From UBA1100 sp964533265 (GTDB lineage: Bacteria; Verrucomicrobiota; Verrucomicrobiia; Limisphaerales; UBA1100), in the NCBI GenBank assembly GCA_964533265.1, contig CAZHJW010000001.1:62001-126000 (forward strand): DNA of 64,000 bases. The letters run 5' to 3'. Positions within the stretch are counted from its first letter, which is position 1. Each line of letters opens with the position of its first letter. Below, piece by piece: positions 9,258 to 18,671 of the stretch. Under the pieces are notes generated by a model. That model had not been told where the DNA came from and did not search any database. It saw nothing but the letters and a program-made list of their open reading frames with translations. The position numbers and the translations under genes were made by a program.

Positions 9258-10228
9258 GTCCATCCGCGCAAATCTTAACAACCTTGCGAAAATCCAAACA
9301 CGGAGTTTCAGGGTCCGATTTGTGCGAAATGATAGGAGTTTCTAGGGCGGCAATATGGGCGCATATTGAAAACCTTCGAAATGCCGGATTTGAGATTATA
9401 GCCAGCCCGCATCGCGGTTACGAGCTACTTGGGTCTCCTGAGAAACTCGTGTGTGAGGATTTGGAATCTCGAATTCCCGAAAACCAAATTATCGGGAGAA
9501 AAGTCCATGTGCTGGATTCTACTACTTCTACAAATGATGACGCTGAAAAGTTCGCATCCGAGAAAGAGCCCGAAGGATTGGTTGTTTTTTCGGAATCTCA
9601 GACACGTGGGCGAGGGCGTATGGGGAGAAAATGGTCTTCTCCGGGAGGTAAAGGGCTTTGGTTTTCGATCCTCCTGCGTCCGTCACTGTCCGCAAACGAA
9701 TGCACGCAACTTACCGTTGCCTCAGCAGTTTCTTTAGTTCGGGCGATCAATGAAACCACTGGCATCGAGCCTAAAATAAAATGGCCAAATGACCTGTTGA
9801 TTCACAAGAAAAAAATAGCCGGAATCCTTACAGAAATGCAGGCGGAGCTGGACTGTGTGCGACATGTAATTATCGGCGTTGGCATAGATGTAAACCAAAG
9901 CCATAGCGATTTCCCTGCCCAGCTCCGCCACATTGCCACTTCATTGAAGATTGCCTCGGGCATAACTGTAAGCCGAACAACTTTAGCCGAAGCAATTTTG
10001 CGGGAAATGGATAAGGACTACAAACGTATTTTGAGTGGTCTATTTAATGAGGTGGCACAGGAGTGGGCCAATCATTGTGAGACATTGGGCAAAGAAGTTA
10101 ATATCCAGACTGGACGCAATCAAATCACCGGACGGGCTGAATCACTCGATGAAACCGGAGCTCTACTCGTGCGCACTCAACATGGTTGTATTGAGCGGAT
10201 TATTGGTGGAGATGTTGAGGTGATTTAA
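9254..10228 (+). CDS. birA: Biotin-protein ligase / biotin operon repressor
   Basis: Attaches biotin to carboxyl-carrier proteins and, in the bifunctional form, represses biotin genes. The 324 aa include an N-terminal winged helix (VSGSDLCEMIGVSRAAIWAH, about 19-38), the catalytic core with the biotinyl-AMP loop GRGRMGRKWSSPGGKGLW, and KWPNDLL. The C-terminal SH3-like domain covers about 275-324. It starts with TTG inside the nadC stop (TTGA), implying translational coupling. With the HTH domain present, biotin-responsive regulation somewhere in the genome is likely; no bio genes are in this window. Confidence 0.95.
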   Translation: MSPSAQILTTLRKSKHGVSGSDLCEMIGVSRAAIWAHIENLRNAGFEIIASPHRGYELLGSPEKLVCEDLESRIPENQIIGRKVHVLDSTTSTNDDAEKFASEKEPEGLVVFSESQTRGRGRMGRKWSSPGGKGLWFSILLRPSLSANECTQLTVASAVSLVRAINETTGIEPKIKWPNDLLIHKKKIAGILTEMQAELDCVRHVIIGVGIDVNQSHSDFPAQLRHIATSLKIASGITVSRTTLAEAILREMDKDYKRILSGLFNEVAQEWANHCETLGKEVNIQTGRNQITGRAESLDETGALLVRTQHGCIERIIGGDVEVI

Positions 10229-10971
10229 TGAATCTTGTTATTGACATCGGCAATACACACACAGACATGGCCTTCTCAACGCATGGTCGCATTTTCCGCA
10301 TCGTTAGGTTCCCCACTGAGGACTGGGGTTCCGGTGAAACTGGGAATCGTATTACAGGATACACTCAGAATACCCATGTTCAGCTTGTTCTTTGCAGCAG
10401 TGTTGCGCCATCCGCAACACGAATGGCAGAAAAGTTTTTTACTAAAAGTGGATTACGGTTTATTCCGCTCACGCACCTTAATTGTGGGCTTACGATTGAT
10501 TACCCTCAACCAGAAACAATAGGCCCCGATCGTCTTGCAAATGCTATTGGAGCCATGGATGAATTTGGGGCTCCGGTCGTGGTTGTTGATTTCGGCACCG
10601 CAGTTACTTTTGATATCATCAATAAAAAAGGTGCTTACGTAGGCGGTATTATTGCTCCGGGTCTTTCTGCCATGACAGATTACTTGCACGAAAAAACCGA
10701 GTTGCTCCCGCGGATAAAGCTTCGGAAGCCGCGCAGAGTTATCGGGAAAACAACAGAAGAAGCTATGCAAATTGGGGCCATTCATGGCTACCAGAGCATG
10801 GTTCAAGGACTTTTAAGGCAAATAAACAATTCATTAAAATCAACTTTAGTTCCCGCGATAGCTACAGGAGGCTGTGCAAAGCTGATATGCAAGCATGCTC
10901 CTGAATCTTTCGCCCTCAGGCCTCGCCTCACCCTCAATGGGCTGCGGCTTGCTTCAAATAGGATCAATTGA
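10228..10971 (+). CDS. coaX: Type III pantothenate kinase
   Basis: First step of coenzyme A synthesis, phosphorylating pantothenate; 247 aa. It carries the ASKHA phosphate motifs DIGNTHTD (residues 5-12) and VVDFGTAVTFD, plus GAYVGGIIAPGL, all diagnostic for CoaX. The ATG shares its first base with the birA stop (TAATG). A stand-alone CoaB-like domain occurs at 39863, so two CoA steps are encoded in the window, but in separate operons. Confidence 0.95.
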   Translation: MNLVIDIGNTHTDMAFSTHGRIFRIVRFPTEDWGSGETGNRITGYTQNTHVQLVLCSSVAPSATRMAEKFFTKSGLRFIPLTHLNCGLTIDYPQPETIGPDRLANAIGAMDEFGAPVVVVDFGTAVTFDIINKKGAYVGGIIAPGLSAMTDYLHEKTELLPRIKLRKPRRVIGKTTEEAMQIGAIHGYQSMVQGLLRQINNSLKSTLVPAIATGGCAKLICKHAPESFALRPRLTLNGLRLASNRIN

Positions 10972-10986
10972 CATTCTTTCCACCCA

Positions 10987-11781
10987 ATGAACCGTATCAA
11001 TAAATGCTTCGAGTTTCTTCGTGAAAACAGTTTAAAAGGGTTTATTGCATACATTGGAGCTGGGGATCCGGATCTTGATGCAACTAAAGCTTTATCACTC
11101 AGCTTGGCGGATTCTGGGGTCGATATACTCGAATTAGGAATCCCTTTTAGTGATCCATTGGCAGATGGATTAGTTAATCAACTTGCGGCCCAGCGAGGTC
11201 TTAAAAGCGGCACGACACCTGAAGGCGTGCTCGACACAGTAAAAAAGATTCGCGAGAGGTCGGAAATACCCATTGTTTTGTATATTTACTTTAACCTCAT
11301 CCATCGACGTGGTTTGAGTGAATTCATTCATTTAGCCGCTGAGGCAGGGGTGGATGGACTTCTCGTGCTTGACCTTCCACCGGAGGAGGCTGATGAGTAT
11401 CAGGTTCTGATGAAGCAGGCTGGCTTGGCTAGCATTTGGCTGATTGCCCCAACTACGCCAGAAGATCGTATCCGCTCCATTGCGCTCCGCGGCACTGGTT
11501 TCATATATTATGTTTCACGAGAAGGTGTAACCGGAATACGGAAAGATATCGCAAGCAGTCTAAGTCAGCGCTTGGGGTTGATCAGGAAATACACTAACCT
11601 TCCAATTGCTGTTGGTTTCGGCGTCTCGACATCAGATCAAGTCCGTGAGGTCGCCGCCAATTGCGATGCTGTTGTTGTAGGAAGTGCTATTGTAAGCCAA
11701 ATTGCGGAACACGGTAATGATTCTGAAACGCCCACTAAATTGGGGGAATTTGTTAAAGAGCTCGCCTCTGGGTTAAAGTGA
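10987..11781 (+). CDS. trpA: Tryptophan synthase alpha chain
   Basis: Cleaves indole-3-glycerol phosphate to indole and glyceraldehyde 3-phosphate; 264 aa, normal length. The TIM barrel has the catalytic Glu in ELGIPFSDPLADG and the Asp in DGLLVLDLPPEEA, with the phosphate loop near FGVSTSDQ. The partner trpB is not adjacent: the gene lies between coaX and manC, so the trp genes are at least partly dispersed. The active site looks intact. Confidence 0.97.
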   Translation: MNRINKCFEFLRENSLKGFIAYIGAGDPDLDATKALSLSLADSGVDILELGIPFSDPLADGLVNQLAAQRGLKSGTTPEGVLDTVKKIRERSEIPIVLYIYFNLIHRRGLSEFIHLAAEAGVDGLLVLDLPPEEADEYQVLMKQAGLASIWLIAPTTPEDRIRSIALRGTGFIYYVSREGVTGIRKDIASSLSQRLGLIRKYTNLPIAVGFGVSTSDQVREVAANCDAVVVGSAIVSQIAEHGNDSETPTKLGEFVKELASGLK

Positions 11782-11782
11782 T

Positions 11783-12928
11783 ATGCCAGTAAAAAAAGTT
11801 TCACGAGATAGAGACCGGTTTGCTGTAATTTTAGCCGGCGGCAAAGGAGAGAGGTTTTGGCCATTAAGCCGCGAGGCATCGCCGAAGCAACTGTTGGCTC
11901 TTTTCGATAAGAAATCATTCCTTCAGCATGCCGTTGAAAGGATCAAGCCCGTTGTGCCGGTTAAGAATATTTATGTTATCACCAATCAGGCGCAGGTTCA
12001 GGCGGTGAAGAATCAACTGCCTAAAGTTCCAAAGGATAACATTATAGCTGAACCCTGTGGTCGTGACACATGCCCCGCCGTAGCGCTTGCCGCTGCACTA
12101 GTTGGAGCGCGTAGCGCAACCGGCACTATGGCGATCCTTCCTGCTGATCATCTAATTCCTAAGAATAGTGAAAAAAAATTCCAGAAAATTCTGGAAGAAA
12201 GCTATGATTTAGCCAGTCGCGGGCAGGCCATCATTACCATTGGGATTAAGCCTACAGGGCCAGAAACAGGATACGGTTACATTAAAATGGGAGATGTTTT
12301 GCCGGCACCCAAAAAACGCAAGGCATATAAAACCGCCTTCCATGTTGCCCGACGTTTTGTCGAAAAGCCAAACTTTGACCGTGCTGTTAAATACCTGAAC
12401 GATGGCGATTATCGATGGAATGCCGGAATGTTTGTCTTTTCTTTCCCAACAATGACAGAGAGCTTGCTCAAACATCAGAAACCACTTTACGACATGTGCC
12501 AAAAATGGTTTCAGGTGGCTGGGAGCCCGGTTAAGCTGAGAAAATCGCTATCCAGGGATTACCCCAACATAAAAAAGGTATCTTTTGACTATGGGATAAT
12601 GGAACACGCAAATAATGTATTGGTTGCTGATGGTGACTTCCATTGGGATGACCTAGGGGCTTGGCCGGCTCTGGCGCGCCATCTTAAACCGGATGCGGAG
12701 GGGAATTGCGCCGAAGCAGATTTCATCCATGTAGATGCCGCACGAAACATTATTTTTGATGCAAGAACCAAAAAGAGTCGCAAGCTTATTGCGGTCGTGG
12801 GTTTAAGAGATTGTGTCATTGTGCAGACTGATGACACAACGTTGATTGCCCATAAGCGGGCTACTGCAAAGATGCGTGAACTTGTTTCAAAATTATCTGC
12901 CAACCGTGCTTATAAACATTTGATTTAA
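11783..12928 (+). CDS. manC: Mannose-1-phosphate guanylyltransferase
   Basis: Makes GDP-mannose from GTP and mannose 1-phosphate for surface glycans. The 381 aa comprise only the nucleotidyltransferase part: signature LAGGKGERFWPLSREASPKQ near the N-terminus, ADH motif ILPADHLI and FVEKP. A fused phosphomannose isomerase domain is absent, so isomerisation needs another protein. The ATG follows the trpA stop after one base. The 3' end overlaps rnd tail to tail by four bases (TTAA), each strand using it for a stop. Confidence 0.94.
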   Translation: MPVKKVSRDRDRFAVILAGGKGERFWPLSREASPKQLLALFDKKSFLQHAVERIKPVVPVKNIYVITNQAQVQAVKNQLPKVPKDNIIAEPCGRDTCPAVALAAALVGARSATGTMAILPADHLIPKNSEKKFQKILEESYDLASRGQAIITIGIKPTGPETGYGYIKMGDVLPAPKKRKAYKTAFHVARRFVEKPNFDRAVKYLNDGDYRWNAGMFVFSFPTMTESLLKHQKPLYDMCQKWFQVAGSPVKLRKSLSRDYPNIKKVSFDYGIMEHANNVLVADGDFHWDDLGAWPALARHLKPDAEGNCAEADFIHVDAARNIIFDARTKKSRKLIAVVGLRDCVIVQTDDTTLIAHKRATAKMRELVSKLSANRAYKHLI

Positions 12929-14043
12929 CAGATCCCTAGAACTTCCTGTTGCCACGGCAGAACATCATCGAAAACACCCTCCGCTTCGCAGGCCAACCTT
13001 ACCATGGTCGCTCTGCTTGCGATAATTGTCGGGTCAATTGAAAGTCCCGACGCTTCTTTGTCACGTTTCTTTTGAATCTCCTCAAAACGTTTCTTTTGAT
13101 GTGGAGTAATGTGTTTTCGAGGGGGTGACTTATGACGTTCAGGCAACTCATCGCTGGGTGCAGACTTAGAAGATTTAATGCATTTTAGTATTTCTCGTTT
13201 TCTATAATCGGGGATACGGCGAGGCAACCACTTTACAATATCTCCCTCCCCGGTTGATTCTTCTGACATCTTCACCATGACCTCTGGTGATAATACGAAA
13301 TACGGAGGCCGATTCCGGCGTCTGGCCTCTTTTTCTCGCCAATGCCACAGCCCTTTGAGCACGGATAATGCTGCAGGGTCTAATCTGGCACTCCCTTTAA
13401 TTCGCCAAATCTTATCCGAATCTGGATTCTGTATTGTAGAATTGACACGAACCAGCCGATCGCATTCCTGCTTGTGCCAACCTGCTCTACCTAATTCATT
13501 TAGTTCATCTGCCAAGGCATCAACCAATGATTTTAAATGTCGGGTATCATTCAGCGCGTATTCGCGCATTCTATCGGTTAAGGGGCGCTTCGCCCAATTC
13601 GCTTTCTGTGAGGTCTTTTCCAACCCCACTCCTAGGATTTCACTAACAAGGTGTGAGAGGCCAAATTGAATCCTGCCAGCGATTCTCGCTGCTAGCATGG
13701 TATCGAATATGGCATTCGGGACAAAATTATGCCCCATTTTAAATAATCGAATGTCATAATCTGAACCATGCATCAAAAGTGTATGCCTGTTCAGCGATGC
13801 GAAGAGTCGCTTCAAATCTATTCCTGACAAAGGATCAACAAGAACGTCACTGTCTGGTATGGAAATCTGGATGAGGCACAGCTTCTCAGGGTATGCGTGC
13901 AAGCTGTCCGCCTCGGTATCTAAAGCCACCCAAGGAGCCTGATCCAGATCGTCAACGAAAGAAGAAAGAGCCTCCTGACTATTAATCACCGCCGCGCAGT
14001 TAACCGGACACACCCCATTGACGTCCAGAAATAGCACCTCCAA
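12925..14043 (-). CDS. rnd: Ribonuclease D
   Basis: 3'-5' exoribonuclease for tRNA maturation. The DEDD domain has VALDTEADS (Asp and Glu ligands near residues 42-44), the central Asp in LLMHGSDYDIRL and the last motif YALNDTRHL. An HRDC domain follows (about residues 205-290), then a Lys-rich tail. The 372-aa reading starts at TTG 14043, but GGAGGTG inside codons 2-3 looks like a ribosome site, so the true start is probably 5-18 codons downstream; GTG at 14013 or 13989 are options. It is next to a tRNA gene, though on the other strand. Confidence 0.92.
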   Translation of the reverse strand: MEVLFLDVNGVCPVNCAAVINSQEALSSFVDDLDQAPWVALDTEADSLHAYPEKLCLIQISIPDSDVLVDPLSGIDLKRLFASLNRHTLLMHGSDYDIRLFKMGHNFVPNAIFDTMLAARIAGRIQFGLSHLVSEILGVGLEKTSQKANWAKRPLTDRMREYALNDTRHLKSLVDALADELNELGRAGWHKQECDRLVRVNSTIQNPDSDKIWRIKGSARLDPAALSVLKGLWHWREKEARRRNRPPYFVLSPEVMVKMSEESTGEGDIVKWLPRRIPDYRKREILKCIKSSKSAPSDELPERHKSPPRKHITPHQKKRFEEIQKKRDKEASGLSIDPTIIASRATMVRLACEAEGVFDDVLPWQQEVLGIC

Positions 14044-14069
14044 TTATTAACAGTCTCCCTAAATACAAT

Positions 14070-14098
14070 TTGCTCATGAGCCAACCTAATCTTATGGT
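14070..14098 (+). promoter_or_regulatory. Candidate promoter of tRNA-Ser
   Basis: TTGCTC (14070-14075) and TATGGT (14093-14098) with a 17-base spacer resemble sigma-70 -35 and -10 boxes. Initiation would fall about one to two bases before the mature tRNA 5' end at 14107, leaving almost no 5' leader. Confidence 0.4.
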
Positions 14099-14106
14099 TC
14101 TTTCAC

Positions 14107-14198
14107 GGAAGGGTGGCTGAGCCCGGTTTAAGGCGCTCGATTCGAAATCGAGTGAACGGGAAACTGTTCCGTGGGTTCGAATCCCACCCCTTCCGCCA
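14107..14198 (+). tRNA. tRNA-Ser (anticodon CGA)
   Basis: A complete cloverleaf can be drawn by hand. The acceptor stem GGAAGGG pairs with CCCTTCC (14188-14194), followed by discriminator G and an encoded CCA (14196-14198). The anticodon stem is CTCGA/TCGAG with loop TTCGAAA (14141-14147), anticodon CGA at 14143-14145, reading UCG serine codons. The T arm is GTGGG-TTCGAAT-CCCAC. The long variable arm (GAACGG-GAAA-CTGTTC, 6 bp with a GNRA loop) is the class II feature expected of tRNA-Ser. Confidence 0.97.
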
Positions 14199-14203
14199 AT
14201 TTA

Positions 14204-15187
14204 ATGAAAAAAATAGATATGCACGTCCATATGGTGGGGAATGCAGCTAGCGGGCATGGGTGTTGGGTTCGTGTCACTGCGCTCAAGGCGCCCTTGTATG
14301 CCCTGATGTTGCGGAAACTGAAATTGGAGTTTAGTGATTTAAAAAAACCTTCCTTTGACGATCTATTCCGAGACAGGCTATTAAACTTTATTAGCACATC
14401 CGAAATAGACGGGGTATGCCTTCTGGCGCAAGAAGCTGTTTATAAGGATGATGGAACCGTATGGGAAGACGCTGGCAATGCCTTTGTTCCTAACGACTAC
14501 GTCCTGGGCTTGGCGCGCGATTACAAGGAGTTCATCCCTGCAGTCTCCATACATCCAGGCAGACATGATGCCATTGATGAGCTAAACCAGTGCCTCGAAT
14601 TGGGTGCAGCCATGATGAAATGCCTGCCCAATTGCCAAAACATTAACTGCAACGACTCAAAATTTAAGCCTTTTTGGAATCGCATGGCTGAAGAGGGGCT
14701 TCCCTTGCTTGCACATACCGGAGGAGAGCATACTTTGCAGGTGGTTAACGCAGATTACGCTAACCCTGAAACTCTCCGTCTTCCGCTTGAATGCGGAGTA
14801 AATGTAATTGCCGCGCATGCCGCAACGGGTAGCGGTCCCTTTGATCCAGACTATGTGCCTACACTTATCCGATTGATGGGGGAATTTCAGAATCTTTATG
14901 CTGACACAAGCGCTTTAAATGTACCAACCCGAAGTTACGGTCTTCGACCCTGTCTTGAAAATGAATTGCTCGCAGGCCGGGTGGTTCATGGTAGCGACTA
15001 CCCTGTCCCTACCTCTCCGACATGGGCGTGGCTGCGTGGGTTAATCGATTCCGAACAATGGGCCTCACTTAAAAGAATCAGTAACCCTATTGAGCAGGAT
15101 TATCAAGCCAAGGCAGCGGCGGGATTTCCAGATTCACATTTTACCCGAATCAACACTCTATTACGGACGGCTAAAGAAGATTCTTAA
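14204..15187 (+). CDS. Amidohydrolase-family TIM-barrel protein
   Basis: Metal-dependent hydrolase or decarboxylase of the amidohydrolase_2 type, 327 aa. Motifs are DMHVHMVG near the N-terminus (HxH ligands), LAHTGGEHT, VIAAHAATG and the final metal Asp in VHGSDYPVP. I set the start at ATG 14204, five bases after the tRNA CCA. The open frame extends to 14171, but those 11 codons are tRNA sequence. The gene overlaps the convergent aminotransferase by 17 bases. Substrate is not predictable; an ACMSD-like or lactonase-type reaction would both fit. Confidence 0.85.
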   Translation: MKKIDMHVHMVGNAASGHGCWVRVTALKAPLYALMLRKLKLEFSDLKKPSFDDLFRDRLLNFISTSEIDGVCLLAQEAVYKDDGTVWEDAGNAFVPNDYVLGLARDYKEFIPAVSIHPGRHDAIDELNQCLELGAAMMKCLPNCQNINCNDSKFKPFWNRMAEEGLPLLAHTGGEHTLQVVNADYANPETLRLPLECGVNVIAAHAATGSGPFDPDYVPTLIRLMGEFQNLYADTSALNVPTRSYGLRPCLENELLAGRVVHGSDYPVPTSPTWAWLRGLIDSEQWASLKRISNPIEQDYQAKAAAGFPDSHFTRINTLLRTAKEDS

Positions 15188-16280
15188 GGGCGCCAATAAC
15201 CTTATCGACATTTTCCATTGATGAGGAATGGCCCATTAAACCAATCCGCCAGACCTTCCCGGCGAGTGGCCCTAAACCGGCCCCAACTTCAATTCCGTTC
15301 TCAGCGAGAAGACTATTGCGGATCCCTGCCTCATCAACATTCTCAGGCACGGTTACTGTATTGAGCTGCCATAATTGATGCCCTTCTTGCGAGGCCACTG
15401 ACAGGCCAAGCTCTGAAAGTCCTGTTTTTAATCTAATGTGATTCGCCTTGTGACGATCCCAACTCTCTTCGAGCCCTTCACCCAGCGCTAAGCGCAAGGA
15501 TTCATGCAGGGCATAGTTCATAGTGATGGGGGCTGTGTGGTGGTAGGTGCGAGCCCCTTTGCCCCAGTAATTGGCCAGCAGGCCAACATCCAAATACCAA
15601 CTTTGCACCTTTCCTTTGCGTGACTTAATGAGGTCCATGGCGCGACTACTTAAGGTTACTGGAGATAATCCAGGGGGGCAACTTAGGCATTTTTGCGTGC
15701 CGCTATAAGCGGCATCTATGCCCCAATCGTCAATTCTTACCGGACAACCTCCAAGCGAAGTAACCGTATCAATTAGCATCAATGCGCCAGCCTCATGGGC
15801 AAGATTGGCGATCTCCTCAATAGGTGTTAATACACCCGTAGAAGTCTCTGCGTGCACTATAGCAACCATCTTGGGGCTTCGATTCTTCAATGCATCAGTA
15901 ATTTGATCAGGTTCGATAATTTTCCCCCATTCTGATTCCACCTTCACAACCGAGGCCCCGCAACGTTCAGCAACTTCGACCATGCGTGTGCCAAACACAC
16001 CGTTAACACCAATGACAACCTCGTCCCCAGGCTCAATGAGGTTAGCAAAGCAAAATTCCATTCCTGCACTTCCGGTACCGCTAACGGGAAAGGTTATTTC
16101 ATTATCGGTAAGAAAAATCTTTCGCAGCATCGACTTGATTTCTTCCATCATGTCAATAAACGATGGGTCAAGATGCCCTACTAGAGGCTGGCTCATGGCC
16201 TTTAGGACCGAGGGGGGCACTTCGCTGGGGCCTGGGCCTAGGAGAATCCGACTTGGCGGGGTAAAGGGCTGAAAATTCAT
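15171..16280 (-). CDS. Class V aminotransferase (serine/alanine-glyoxylate type)
   Basis: PLP enzyme likely to convert glyoxylate to glycine using alanine or serine as amino donor; 369 aa from ATG 16280. An upstream TTG at 16316 would add 12 weak residues. Visible are LLGPGPSEVPPSVL, the PLP-Asp in LMLIDTVTSLGG, and the Schiff-base Lys in SGTQKCLSCPPGL. Divergent glcD starts 61 bases away, so the two transcripts share a promoter region. This pairing, glycolate oxidase with a glyoxylate transaminase, supports the assignment. A phosphonate transaminase of the same fold is a less likely alternative. Confidence 0.88.
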   Translation of the reverse strand: MNFQPFTPPSRILLGPGPSEVPPSVLKAMSQPLVGHLDPSFIDMMEEIKSMLRKIFLTDNEITFPVSGTGSAGMEFCFANLIEPGDEVVIGVNGVFGTRMVEVAERCGASVVKVESEWGKIIEPDQITDALKNRSPKMVAIVHAETSTGVLTPIEEIANLAHEAGALMLIDTVTSLGGCPVRIDDWGIDAAYSGTQKCLSCPPGLSPVTLSSRAMDLIKSRKGKVQSWYLDVGLLANYWGKGARTYHHTAPITMNYALHESLRLALGEGLEESWDRHKANHIRLKTGLSELGLSVASQEGHQLWQLNTVTVPENVDEAGIRNSLLAENGIEVGAGLGPLAGKVWRIGLMGHSSSMENVDKVIGALKNLL

Positions 16281-16341
16281 CGCGCGGACCGTAGCCACTA
16301 CTCTGGACACGAGCAATGGTTTTAGTCAATGTGTCTGCGGC

Positions 16342-17775
16342 ATGGATCAAGAGGAACTCGCTGAACAACTTCGCGCCATATGCGGTTCAGAATCGGTTAT
16401 CACCGACAAGCGGGATCTGGTTGTCTATGAATGTGATGCGTATACTCTTCAAAAGAATCTGCCTACCGCCGTTGTGCTCCCCAAAAATACTGAGGAGATC
16501 GTGGCTGTTGTGCGTTTGTGCGCTGAGAATGAATTGCCTATCATCCCGCGTGGGGCAGGAACAAGTCTGAGCGGCACGGTTTTAGCGGTAGATGGAGGGG
16601 TGATGATTGCTCTCACCCGCATGAATAGCATTCTAAGTCTCGATGCCCGAAATCGTCGCGCCCTGGTTGAAGCGGGGTGCGTTAATTCCTGGATTACCCG
16701 GGAGGCAGATAAACACGGGCTCTTTTTTGCCCCTGACCCTTCCAGCCAGTCGGCATGTACAATCGGCGGGAATGTCGCTACGAATGCCGGCGGCCCTCAC
16801 ACTCTTAAAAATGGAGTGACTACAAATCATATCCTGGGTTATGAAATTGTTTTACCTGACGGATCGATAGAGTGGCTTGGGGTAACTCCAAATGGCGGCG
16901 AGGAAATCGGGGGGTTCGATCTACGAGGCGCCGCAATAGGCTGCGAAGGAATGTTTGGCATCGTTACCAGAGTGTTGGTTCGCTTAGTCAAGAAACCCGC
17001 ATCTTTCAAAACATACTTGGGCGTTTTTGATAGTGTGGATGAGGCTAGTCAAACTGTTAGTAATATTATTGCTGCAGGAATCGTGCCGGCTGCCCTTGAA
17101 ATGATGGATCAACTAATTACCCGTGCGGTAGAAGAAGCGTATAATTTTGGATTCCCTCTCGATGCAGGGGCTGTCCTTATTATCGAGTTAGATGGCTTGG
17201 CTGAAGGCGTCGAGGCTCAAGGTCAAATCGTTGAAACCATCTGTAAACGCAATAAAGCAAAAGAGATTAGAGTAGCCAAGGATGAAGGGGAACGTGCGGC
17301 AATCTGGAAATGCCGCAAGAGGGCTTTTGGAGCTGTCGGTCGGATCAGCCCAAATTACGTAACGCAAGACGGAGTTGTTCCAAGAAGTAAGGTTCCTGAG
17401 ATTATGCGGTTTATTCAAGCAACCAGTCAGAAATACAACCTGAGGATCCCTAATGTTTTCCACGCGGGAGACGGCAACATACACCCCTTAATTCTCTTTG
17501 ATGAACGGATAGACGGGGAAGTGAAACAAGCGCTCAGAGCCGGAGAAGACATTTTAAATAAATGCATCGAACTGGGGGGGAGCGTAAGCGGGGAACACGG
17601 TATCGGCGCAGAGAAAATAGATTTTATGGAACGCCAATTCTCCAAGAACGATCTCGAGGCCATGCAGATCTTGCGAATAGCTTTTGATCCCAAAAAAAAA
17701 TGCAACCCTCATAAAATGTTCCCAGGCAGTAAACGTTGTTCAGAGTTTGCCCCTCGAAAACAGGCCGCCGCATGA
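16342..17775 (+). CDS. glcD: Glycolate oxidase subunit GlcD (FAD-linked)
   Basis: Flavin subunit of the three-part glycolate oxidase/dehydrogenase that makes glyoxylate; 477 aa. The FAD-binding PCMH domain is seen in IIPRGAGTSLSGTVLAVDGG and GGNVATNAGGPHTLKNGV. The C-terminal FAD-oxidase domain contains VFHAGDGNIHPLI and GGSVSGEHGIGAEK with the conserved His residues. It overlaps glcE by ATGA. The order glcD-glcE-glcF and the presence of all three subunits separate it from stand-alone D-lactate dehydrogenases of the same fold. Confidence 0.94.
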   Translation: MDQEELAEQLRAICGSESVITDKRDLVVYECDAYTLQKNLPTAVVLPKNTEEIVAVVRLCAENELPIIPRGAGTSLSGTVLAVDGGVMIALTRMNSILSLDARNRRALVEAGCVNSWITREADKHGLFFAPDPSSQSACTIGGNVATNAGGPHTLKNGVTTNHILGYEIVLPDGSIEWLGVTPNGGEEIGGFDLRGAAIGCEGMFGIVTRVLVRLVKKPASFKTYLGVFDSVDEASQTVSNIIAAGIVPAALEMMDQLITRAVEEAYNFGFPLDAGAVLIIELDGLAEGVEAQGQIVETICKRNKAKEIRVAKDEGERAAIWKCRKRAFGAVGRISPNYVTQDGVVPRSKVPEIMRFIQATSQKYNLRIPNVFHAGDGNIHPLILFDERIDGEVKQALRAGEDILNKCIELGGSVSGEHGIGAEKIDFMERQFSKNDLEAMQILRIAFDPKKKCNPHKMFPGSKRCSEFAPRKQAAA

Positions 17776-18671
17776 TTTTGTTTCCCTCCAGCAAAGAGGA
17801 GCTTGGGGCTCAACTGCGTGAAACAGAAGTGTTAATTGATGAAATCGACCTGTCGAAAATAAATCAGCTGATTGATCACTGCCCCGATGACATGACTGCA
17901 ACCGTCGAAGCAGGCATGAAGTTGAGCGATTTTCAGGATGTTATCCGTATAGGAGGACAATGGCTGCCGGTAGACCCACCTAATCCGAAAGCCCTTACCA
18001 TCAGTGAATTAATTTTATCAAACGCAAGCGGCCCTTCTCGTTATGGTTTCGGAACAATTCGAGACTGGTTAATAGGGGTTCGCTTCTTCCTTTCTGACGG
18101 CAGAAGCATTTTCAATGGAGGACGCGTGGTGAAAAATGTTGCAGGGTTTGACTTATGCAAACTAATAGTCGGGAGCAAAGGGGCTCTAGGGGTGATCACT
18201 GAAGCTACATTTAAGCTAATGCCAATTGCTGAAGAAAACGTATCCTTTAGCGCCTCTTGTGAATCTCTGGAAGAAGCTTCGGGAATGATCGAGGCGATTT
18301 GGGCCAGCTCCATACAGCCATCCGCCTTGGATTTAGTACGTGAAAAGGGGCAACTGCTATTAGTTTTAGGGATCAGTGGGTTCAAGCCTGATGTGGTCGC
18401 ACAAATGAAATCTGCTGAAAATATCGGTAATTTTATACCTGGCAAGTTAGACTATGAAGGCCGTCTTAGGAATGGGATGGGTAAGACTATTTCAGTTCTC
18501 CCAGAGTTGATAATACCTGCTTTAAATAAGCTTGGAGATGTTGATTTTGTAAGCCGAGCAGGCAATGGGATTATTTACACCGAAGGAGAAGCTTCGCCTC
18601 CTGCTTGGAATCAGATTGAAAAACGTGTTAAGGCACAATTCGATCCAAAAGGAATACTGACACCCTTATGA
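17772..18671 (+). CDS. glcE: Glycolate oxidase subunit GlcE
   Basis: Second FAD-binding subunit of glycolate oxidase, 299 aa from ATG 17772; the frame runs back to 17736 inside glcD, but the ATGA junction gives the natural start. The PCMH FAD domain includes TVEAGMKLSDFQ, SGPSRYGFGTIRDWLIGV and GGRVVKNVAGFDLCKL, which are typical of GlcE. It is shorter than glcD because the C-terminal catalytic domain is reduced. It overlaps glcF by ATGA, so all three subunits are coupled. Confidence 0.92.
   Translation: MILFPSSKEELGAQLRETEVLIDEIDLSKINQLIDHCPDDMTATVEAGMKLSDFQDVIRIGGQWLPVDPPNPKALTISELILSNASGPSRYGFGTIRDWLIGVRFFLSDGRSIFNGGRVVKNVAGFDLCKLIVGSKGALGVITEATFKLMPIAEENVSFSASCESLEEASGMIEAIWASSIQPSALDLVREKGQLLLVLGISGFKPDVVAQMKSAENIGNFIPGKLDYEGRLRNGMGKTISVLPELIIPALNKLGDVDFVSRAGNGIIYTEGEASPPAWNQIEKRVKAQFDPKGILTPL

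Noticed and set aside
14171..14203. N-terminal extension of the amidohydrolase
   Set aside because: The eleven codons are the T arm, acceptor end and CCA of tRNA-Ser plus spacer; ATG 14204 is the real start.
14128..14397. Minus-strand 89-codon frame ending with GVGFEPT-like residues
   Set aside because: Its C-terminal part is the antisense of tRNA-Ser, a well-known false protein, and the rest is antisense to the amidohydrolase.
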